This document shows positions 31,965 to 37,653 of a stretch of DNA of 37,653 nucleotides, one piece after another. The DNA lies in assembly GCA_023384495.1 (NCBI GenBank), contig JAHDWG010000010.1:1-37653 (forward strand). Reading direction: 5' to 3'. Numbering within the stretch: position 1 is the first letter of the stretch; every line of letters begins with the position of its first letter. A program made the translations under genes and the position numbers. Under the pieces are notes generated by a model that worked only from the letters and a program-made list of their open reading frames with translations, made no database searches and had not been told where the DNA came from. The DNA is from Caldilineaceae bacterium. GTDB taxonomy: Bacteria; Chloroflexota; Anaerolineae; Caldilineales; Caldilineaceae.

Positions 31965-34208
31965 CTACCGCTTGACGCCAAGCGAGTCTAGCACCGGCGC
32001 TGCGCCTACATAATAGAGGACGGTAGACGCCGGGGGCAGCGTTACCTCAAAGTGGGTTGTGTCTTGCGCCAACACGCGCCCCTCAAAGAGGTCGCAAACA
32101 ACGTCCACCCGATGCGGCAGCTGGAAGGTGCGCTCTCCCCCCGCTACCGTATGTACAGCCAGCAGATCGGGCGTGGCGTAGAGCACATCGCCCGCCTCGC
32201 TGTAGAGGTGGACGCCGGCATGGCGGGCAATGCCGCGCAACACCGGGGCCGGAACGTTGGGCGTCGCAATGTAGACCGAAGTCCACGACCGCTTGGGGTC
32301 GGTCGGGTTGAACGTCTTCACGCCAAAGCCGGCCCGGCAGCGACCGAGGCTGTAGACGACCTCGCCAAGGACGGTGGCGTCGGGGTCTTCCAGGTGGAAA
32401 TTGGGCGCGATGGGCCGCGTCGAGCCCCAAAAGAGTTCCTGCGACAGCCCCTGCGTGATGGGATGCTCGAAATTGGTCAGGTGCATAAAGGGGCCGTAGT
32501 AGCTGCCCCCCTTGCCCAAGTGAAAGCCCGTCAGATCGGTCATGTGGCCCAGATCCAGCGCCGAATCCGCATCGGTGTTGATGTAGCCGGCGGCATAGAG
32601 CCAGAGCGCTGTCTTATTGTCGCGGCCGATGATCTCCTTGAGCGCCTTGCGCCGCCGGTCATCCAGGTGGAAGGGGTTGAGAAAGACATACAGCTTGTAC
32701 TCAGGCAGCCTTCCCTCCAGCAGGTCGTTGAGCAGATAGAGGTCGTGGGGCGCGCCAAAGCGGTTGAGGCTGAGAACGCGCTGATGCCAGATCAGGGGGA
32801 TGTCGATGTTGTTGCGGAACGATTCGTAGCGGAACGATTCATCGTCGAGGAAAACGGCGACCTCGGCGGCGGGCGTGCGGTCGAGGTGCAGCGCCCACTC
32901 GCCCAATTCCTGGAAGCGCCTGTGCCAGCGCCGCGATTCGTCCACGATCAGCGGGCTTTCGGCATAGATGTTGTTCTCGAGCCAGGTAATGCCCAGACCG
33001 TGCGTGGCGACCTGGGCAAAGTGACGCTGATAGATGGGGATCGACTTCTCCACCGGGTGCATGCGCCCGCCCGGGTCGAAATTGTTGTGCATCAGGGTAT
33101 CCTCTTCAAAGAGGTAGAGCTTCCCGTGGACGCGCAATGATTCGGTCGGCTGCATGGGCAGCCCATCCCCACCGACGCCGCGGAAGGCATAGGTGTAGGG
33201 GCTGACGAAAAAGTCCACATGGGGTGACCGGAGCGCCTTCCACAATCCCAAATGGCCGCTGCGCTGGATGGCGGAGACCTCACTGCCGGCCAGGCCGCCG
33301 TGGTCGTCCACAAAGAAGCTATTGTTCCACGAAAGCTCCATCAGGTAGCCAAAGAAGGCGCCCGCCAGCTTCTCACCGGCGGTTTCCTCCTTCACGGTTT
33401 GGCAGAAGCCGATCATGGCGTCGGCCGCGACCTCGGCATAGCAGGCGTAAAAGTCGATCACCTTTTGCTCGCGCCGCGGGTCGCGGAAGAAATAGTGAGT
33501 GGTCTGGGATTGTTCGTCGGTGGCCGGGACTTCGGCGGTCTCAAAGGTCACATCTGGATCGCCCCAGGCCGCCCGCAGCGCAGCCACATCCCCCGCATAG
33601 CGGTCACGCAGCCACTGGCGGAAGGCGCGGCGCATGGGTGCGCTAAAGTCGCCGCAGGCCGGGTCCATGGAGGACCACGCCTTGATCCACTCGCCGCACG
33701 TGCCTGTCGCCACCTGGTAGGCAATCACCCGGTCGTAGAGACCCACCTCCCGCAGATGTTCGATGTAGGCGCGCAAGAATGCCTTGACCTGTGTCTGCCA
33801 CACCTGCGACGCATACGAGGCCGAGGGATAGGGGCCATCAGTCAGCACCTCTACCTCGTCGGGATAGGCCTTGTTCCACCAATCATCGAGGAGATAGCGC
33901 GTCTCAAGCCCCATGCGCAGCAGGAAGAGGGCGTCGGGGTCGGCCTCGAGCACGGTGCTCAGCCGGGGCGCGGTCTCGGTGAAATCGAACGGGCTTTCCT
34001 GCCCTGGCCGCGGCCCGCGCCACTCGTGGCCGACCGCATCAACGGAATAGATGTGGACGCCATTTTTCGCAAAGGCGCGCACGCTCTCTTGGATTGCCTC
34101 GATCCCATTCGGGTCAATCCCGGCAACCCAGTGACAATTGGCGAACACGGGCTGGTCATTGAGAAAGAGGGTGGGTGTACCGTTGTGAGGTTTGACTTCT
34201 GCTTTCAA
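31965..34208 (-). CDS. GH42-like glycoside hydrolase (beta-galactosidase type)
   Basis: The frame opens at TTG 34229, but TTG 34208 is preferred: AAAGGTGA lies 8 nt before it and overlaps the upstream codons. The product has 747 residues and no signal peptide. The N-terminal part is a TIM barrel of the GH42/clan A kind, with PVFANCHWVAGIDPNGIEAI, KNGVHIYSVDAVGHEW and YQVATGTCGEW (candidate acid/base Glu about 173). LYLFEEDTLMHN (Glu about 368/369) is a candidate nucleophile region. A flavodoxin-like second domain (AAEVAVFLDDESFRY, LYLLNDLLEGRLPEYKLYVF) and a C-terminal beta domain follow, as in GH42. Overall similarity to textbook GH42 is modest, so it may belong to a neighbouring family. Confidence 0.8.
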   Translation of the reverse strand: MKAEVKPHNGTPTLFLNDQPVFANCHWVAGIDPNGIEAIQESVRAFAKNGVHIYSVDAVGHEWRGPRPGQESPFDFTETAPRLSTVLEADPDALFLLRMGLETRYLLDDWWNKAYPDEVEVLTDGPYPSASYASQVWQTQVKAFLRAYIEHLREVGLYDRVIAYQVATGTCGEWIKAWSSMDPACGDFSAPMRRAFRQWLRDRYAGDVAALRAAWGDPDVTFETAEVPATDEQSQTTHYFFRDPRREQKVIDFYACYAEVAADAMIGFCQTVKEETAGEKLAGAFFGYLMELSWNNSFFVDDHGGLAGSEVSAIQRSGHLGLWKALRSPHVDFFVSPYTYAFRGVGGDGLPMQPTESLRVHGKLYLFEEDTLMHNNFDPGGRMHPVEKSIPIYQRHFAQVATHGLGITWLENNIYAESPLIVDESRRWHRRFQELGEWALHLDRTPAAEVAVFLDDESFRYESFRNNIDIPLIWHQRVLSLNRFGAPHDLYLLNDLLEGRLPEYKLYVFLNPFHLDDRRRKALKEIIGRDNKTALWLYAAGYINTDADSALDLGHMTDLTGFHLGKGGSYYGPFMHLTNFEHPITQGLSQELFWGSTRPIAPNFHLEDPDATVLGEVVYSLGRCRAGFGVKTFNPTDPKRSWTSVYIATPNVPAPVLRGIARHAGVHLYSEAGDVLYATPDLLAVHTVAGGERTFQLPHRVDVVCDLFEGRVLAQDTTHFEVTLPPASTVLYYVGAAPVLDSLGVKR

Positions 34209-34278
34209 TGGGGCTTCACCTTTCAGCAATCTATACCCGATGTCAATCAGCAGACGGTCTGTCGCGGGCTATGTTCAA

Positions 34279-34307
34279 AGTATAGGTCAAGGACGCCTTA
34301 GGGTCAA
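34279..34307 (-). promoter_or_regulatory. Promoter of the GH42-like gene
   Basis: Minus strand TTGACC (34307-34302) and TATACT (34284-34279) with exactly 17-bp spacing, about 70 bp upstream of TTG 34208. It shows the gene can be transcribed independently of the propeller/chaperonin pair. Confidence 0.75.
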
Positions 34308-34327
34308 TCACTGCTCTATTTCGTCGA

Positions 34328-36205
34328 CTATAGATTGACCTGACAGAACGCGCCGCCTAACAGCAGCGCATAGGCGGTTGGGTCATCCGGGTAAGAGGGG
34401 GAGAGGTCCAGCGCAACGGCCCGTTCGTCGCCAAAATCATGAATCGCCGTCCACGAATCCGCCCCGCTGGTTTGGTAGAGGGTCTGGCCCGTGCAGGCGA
34501 AGAAGGCCATTCCGCTCTGGGTCTGGCTGCCGAGCAGCGCCACCACCTTGCCGCCGTCCGCCACCTCGAAGAGCGGCCTGGCCGCGCCGCCATGCCCGTC
34601 AGACGACGGTCGAACTTCCCATACCTGATGGTCAAGGCTGGCGTACCACGGCGCGCCCCAATCATCATGCGCGTGGCCCCAAAGTCGGACTACCGGCATC
34701 GGGCTGGCGGGCTGGCGCAGAAGCTGCTCCAGGCGCCCCGGTTCGCCCGCCCACAGGGTCACCCACTCGCCCGCCGGGTCGATTGTGGCTGCCCGCAGCC
34801 GCCCCTGGTCGTCAATCGCCAGCGCCAACACGTGCCCCAGCGCGCCATCGGCGATTGGCGCACGTCGCCACGGGCCCTCGACCCCGCTGGCCACCTGAAT
34901 CTCCCCCGCCCGGGTGGCGAAGGCGACGAACGCGCCCCCCGGTGAGAAGGCGGCCAGCGCGGCCGGCGTCTCGACGGCCAGAGACCAATCGTCACCGCCA
35001 TCCGCGCTGATCAACAAACCTTCGCCAGCGGCGGCAACCAGCACGCGGTCTTGGGCAAAGGCAGGCGACAGCGCCAGCGAATGGATGTCCAGGCTGGGCA
35101 GTTCCTCGTTGAGACAGCGCCAGGAATGCCCCCCGTCCACCGTCCGCCAGATCCCTTCATGTGGGCCGTAGAGAAAGGCAGTCGAGTCGCGGTCGAACTG
35201 GGGAGATAACGCCATACCGGTCAGTGAGCGGGCAGGTAGGGGGAAGGAGGGTTGCCAGATTGCCCGGTCGCGCGTCAGCCATGCGCCCTGCTCGACCAGC
35301 CCGGTGATGAGGAGATCATCGCTTGCAGCCAGGCAGAGGGCGTCGGCTTTGTCAAGCAGACAACGCCATTGCTCACCGCCATCGCCGGAACAAAAGAGGC
35401 CAGCATTCGTGGCGGCGTACAGCGCCCCATCCTCCGGCGCCACCGCCAGCGCATTGACACAGGCAGCGGGCAGCGCCGTCTTCCGCCAGCTTGCGCCCCG
35501 ATCGGTCGAGCGGTAGAGGCCCTCTTGTTCCGTGCCGGCGTAGAGGGTTTGATCCCCAGCAAAATGGGGCGAGATAGCCAGGCTGAGGACCGGCGTGGCC
35601 TCCTCGGGGAAGTCAAGCGCCTTCCAGGCCCGCGCGCCGTTGTAGCTGTGATAAAGCGCGCTTTCGGCGCCGGCAAAGATCATTTCGTCGTGCGCAAAGT
35701 CGGGCGAGATGGCCAGCGAATAGATGGCGGCGTCCAGCAGGCCAAAGCCGCGGTATGACCAGCGCTCGCCCCGGCTGTCGCTGTAATAGACGCCATCCTC
35801 CAGCGCGCCCGCCAGGATGATCCCATCCGACCGGTAGTTGGGCGAGAAGCAGAAGCAGAGGATCGCGGGGTCTGGCATGGGCGTGGGCGCAGCCTGCCAC
35901 TGTTCACCGCCGTCGCGCGAGACAAACAGCCCCTTGCCCGTCCCGACAAAAAGCGTGGCGTCTTCGGCATAGTTGGGGGATAGGCCCAACGTGATGATCT
36001 CCAGCGGGGCGGCAGGCAGCCTTTGCCAGCGCGTCTGCGCCCCTTTGTCCACCTCGGTTGTGCGATACAGCCCCGTCCGCGCGCCGGCAAAGAGGGTGCG
36101 CCCCCCGCGCGGGCCGACGGCCAGGGCGGATACGGTCCCTGGTGAGGGTGCGCCGATGATGTTGTAGGGAGTGGGAATCGATCCGATGATCAAGGCTCCA
36201 CACAC
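34328..36205 (-). CDS. Cytoplasmic Asp-box (BNR/YCF48-type) beta-propeller protein
   Basis: A 625-residue protein built from about nine to ten repeats of the type LSPxFxxDxTLFAGTxxGLYRSxDGGxxW. Asp-box turns are seen as SRDGGEQW, STDRGASW, SGDGGEQW, TVDGGHSW and SADGGDDW. Such repeats form one or two beta-propellers. There is no signal peptide, membrane segment or sialidase catalytic set, so it should be a cytoplasmic binding protein. The frame starts at GTG 36205, inside the upstream chaperonin-like gene. TTG 36193, which overlaps that gene's stop as TTGA with GGAG just upstream, is a good alternative. Either way translation is coupled to the chaperonin-like gene, suggesting the two products work together. 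Confidence 0.82.
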   Translation of the reverse strand: MCGALIIGSIPTPYNIIGAPSPGTVSALAVGPRGGRTLFAGARTGLYRTTEVDKGAQTRWQRLPAAPLEIITLGLSPNYAEDATLFVGTGKGLFVSRDGGEQWQAAPTPMPDPAILCFCFSPNYRSDGIILAGALEDGVYYSDSRGERWSYRGFGLLDAAIYSLAISPDFAHDEMIFAGAESALYHSYNGARAWKALDFPEEATPVLSLAISPHFAGDQTLYAGTEQEGLYRSTDRGASWRKTALPAACVNALAVAPEDGALYAATNAGLFCSGDGGEQWRCLLDKADALCLAASDDLLITGLVEQGAWLTRDRAIWQPSFPLPARSLTGMALSPQFDRDSTAFLYGPHEGIWRTVDGGHSWRCLNEELPSLDIHSLALSPAFAQDRVLVAAAGEGLLISADGGDDWSLAVETPAALAAFSPGGAFVAFATRAGEIQVASGVEGPWRRAPIADGALGHVLALAIDDQGRLRAATIDPAGEWVTLWAGEPGRLEQLLRQPASPMPVVRLWGHAHDDWGAPWYASLDHQVWEVRPSSDGHGGAARPLFEVADGGKVVALLGSQTQSGMAFFACTGQTLYQTSGADSWTAIHDFGDERAVALDLSPSYPDDPTAYALLLGGAFCQVNL

Positions 36206-37653
36206 TCCTGCGGTTTTCGATGATGCACGATCACATCCATGGTCAGCGCCTGCGCCGCGCCGCCCACCGCAACCTCCAACGCCTGTTGCAAAACGACAAC
36301 GGAATCCAGGATGCCGGCCTGCTGCATATCGACGATGCGCCCGCTGCGGGCGTCAAAGCCGTGGCCGTGGGGGGCAGCCTGCGCCTGGCCGAGCACCGCT
36401 GCGGGTGGGTACCCCGCGTTGGCGGCGATGGCGCGCAATGGAGCTTCCAGCGCCCGGCGCAGGATCTGGTAGGCGGCTGCCTCATTGGCGGTGGCCGCCG
36501 GCAACGCCGCCAGCGCTTGCTGGGCGCAGAGGAGCGCCGCGCCCCCACCCGAAACCACGCCCCCGGTCATGGCGTTGCGCAGCGTCGTCACCGCCCGGTT
36601 GGTCATGGTCTTGAGCGCCTCGGTGGCGGAATCGGCGGGCTCGCTCACGCGGATGATGGCGGTCCCGCCAGCCATGCGGCCCAGCCGCTCGCGCAGCATT
36701 CCCCGCTCGTGTTCACCCGCAGCCGCCTTTAGCCGGCCGCGCAAATGCTGCCGGTGTTGGCGGATGCGCCGCGGGTCGCCTTTGCCGCCAAAGAGGCCAA
36801 AGAGACTCTGGGTGGCCCAGGCGCGCCGGGCGCGCCCCAAGTCAGCTAGTTGGAAATCGTGAAAATCGGCGTAGGCAGCCGCATAAAAGACCCGCCCCCC
36901 GGCCAGAACGGCGATGTCCTCCAGGGCGGCGGCCTGGTCCATCTCCAGCACCTGGGGCGTGCGCACCGCCAGCGTCTGAACAGTCTTGGCCTGGTTGTTC
37001 TGCACCAGCAGTCCAATGACGCGGTCCGAAACTTCTTTGGCGAGGATCACCAGCTTGCGCACCCCGCCCGCGGCGCAGCGCTCCAGCACGGGGATGAGCT
37101 GGCTGGGTTCCTTGATGGCAAGGTCGCTGATCAGAAGGGCGGCGTCATCAAACGTTGTCTGTGGATTAGCGCCGGGCCGAGTGACAAAGTGATACGAGAG
37201 CCAGCCACTCAGACGCCAATAGGTCCCCTCGATGTACTCGCGCTCCACGCCTAGCCGGTTCCCCTTCTCCACCACCACCATGCCCTCCGACCCGACCATG
37301 TCGAAGACCTCGCCCAGGATGTCGGCAAGTTCGCCATGCTCGTGGAGCAGGCTACGGGCAAAACGGGCGATTTGTTCTTTGCCAGCCAACGGTTGAGCCG
37401 CCTGCTGCAACTGTTCCTGCACCGCCCACAGCCCTTTCTCCAGGCCGGCGCGCAACAACATGGCGTCGCAGCCGCCGTGGGTGATGACGTGAATCCCCTC
37501 TTCCAGGATCGCCTGGTAGATCACGGCCATGGTCGTCGAACCGTCGCCAACCTCCTGGTGCATGCGCCAGAGGGCGTGACGGATGAGCATGGCGCCCACG
37601 TCGGGGCCGCGCGGCGCGATCTGGATGATGCGGCGGGCGATGGTTGCGCCGTC
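36190..37653 (-). CDS. Divergent GroEL/Cpn60 paralogue, 5'-partial
   Basis: The frame is open to the right edge, so the true start is outside; the visible 487 codons begin at DGATIARR, equal to GroEL residue 52 onward. GroEL features are GDGSTTM (GroEL Asp87 region), VGSEGMVVVEKG, LLISDLAIKEPSQLIPVLE, LEDIAVLAGGRV, and RERLGRMAGGTAIIRV, then VVSGGGAAL and VDMQQAGILDSVVV. A gap-free match from AGGTAIIRV to SGGG places Arg (codon 36595-36597) where GroEL has the catalytic Asp398. The surrounding NR-A-V-TT replaces ED-A-L-HA. The C-terminal GGM tail is absent; the protein ends HHRKPQECVEP. It may fold as a ring but should hydrolyse ATP poorly. It overlaps the propeller gene downstream. Confidence 0.88.
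   Translation of the reverse strand, partial: DGATIARRIIQIAPRGPDVGAMLIRHALWRMHQEVGDGSTTMAVIYQAILEEGIHVITHGGCDAMLLRAGLEKGLWAVQEQLQQAAQPLAGKEQIARFARSLLHEHGELADILGEVFDMVGSEGMVVVEKGNRLGVEREYIEGTYWRLSGWLSYHFVTRPGANPQTTFDDAALLISDLAIKEPSQLIPVLERCAAGGVRKLVILAKEVSDRVIGLLVQNNQAKTVQTLAVRTPQVLEMDQAAALEDIAVLAGGRVFYAAAYADFHDFQLADLGRARRAWATQSLFGLFGGKGDPRRIRQHRQHLRGRLKAAAGEHERGMLRERLGRMAGGTAIIRVSEPADSATEALKTMTNRAVTTLRNAMTGGVVSGGGAALLCAQQALAALPAATANEAAAYQILRRALEAPLRAIAANAGYPPAAVLGQAQAAPHGHGFDARSGRIVDMQQAGILDSVVVLQQALEVAVGGAAQALTMDVIVHHRKPQECVEP

Noticed and set aside
31722-31991. 89-residue open frame
   Set aside because: It is made from the family A repeat element and the antisense end of the GH42-like gene.
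32052-33140. 362-residue open frame on the plus strand
   Set aside because: Antisense to the GH42-like gene; low-complexity charged composition.
33252-34301. 349-residue open frame on the plus strand
   Set aside because: Antisense to the GH42-like gene, no recognisable motif.
34328-36205. Sialidase
   Set aside because: Asp boxes alone are not enough; the Arg triad, Tyr/Glu pair and signal peptide are not seen.
36190-37653. Housekeeping GroEL
   Set aside because: The Asp398 site is Arg, the GGM tail is missing and groES is not next to the visible end.

Overview
The window looks like chromosomal DNA of a GC-rich, Gram-variable environmental bacterium, most probably a Chloroflexota of the Caldilinea/Anaerolineae type. 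This is an inference from gene style: SH3 lipoproteins with Pro/Thr linkers, DUF11-like secreted proteins ending in a YLFLPLVRR-type tail, YCF48/BNR propellers, a DUF2277 gene, a GroEL-like paralogue and many short palindromic intergenic elements. No rRNA, tRNA, CRISPR array, integrase or intact transposase was seen.

Region 1 (1-5204, minus strand) is a three-gene set of exported proteins. An anchored fibre-like protein is followed by a Sec-exported protein whose C-terminal half resembles Tc-toxin A subunits, and then by a Sec-exported SpvB/TcB-type protein cut by the window edge. Gaps are about 23 and 26 nt, so it reads as one operon. It is the best candidate here for an undescribed exported Tc-like apparatus. 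Region 2 (5789-9980, minus) is a detoxification/resistance-type run: MFS efflux, SRPBCC, alpha/beta hydrolase, a decayed SDR remnant, a VOC protein, DUF2277 and a GyrI-like protein. Region 3 (10210-13429) is a divergent DoxX / HxlR-SCP2 pair with a well-resolved control region, with a GH3 glycosidase downstream of the regulator.

Region 4 (13516-17563) has a TAT-exported multicopper oxidase lipoprotein and a small membrane protein, divergent from a NarL-type histidine kinase/regulator pair with a leaderless promoter. Region 5 (17660-22009) has an SH3 lipoprotein, xseA and a large secreted DUF11-like repeat protein. Region 6 (22419-30481, plus) is a loose series of metabolic genes: a MocR regulator, two methyltransferases, a PhzF-like isomerase, a LysN-like aminotransferase, a YdcZ-type transporter, a cupin and azlCD. 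Much of it points to amino-acid metabolism and export. Region 7 (30510-37653, minus) has an orphan NarL regulator, a repeat-rich gene-free stretch, a GH42-like glycosidase with its own promoter, a cytoplasmic Asp-box propeller, and an overlapping divergent GroEL paralogue that has lost a catalytic aspartate and runs off the right edge.

Intergenic DNA is rich in short inverted-repeat elements. At least three families occur more than once, joining places 20-26 kb apart. Several promoters can be read directly, and two of them imply leaderless mRNAs. Start codons were often moved inward from the longest reading frame, using ribosome-binding sites, promoters or signal peptides.
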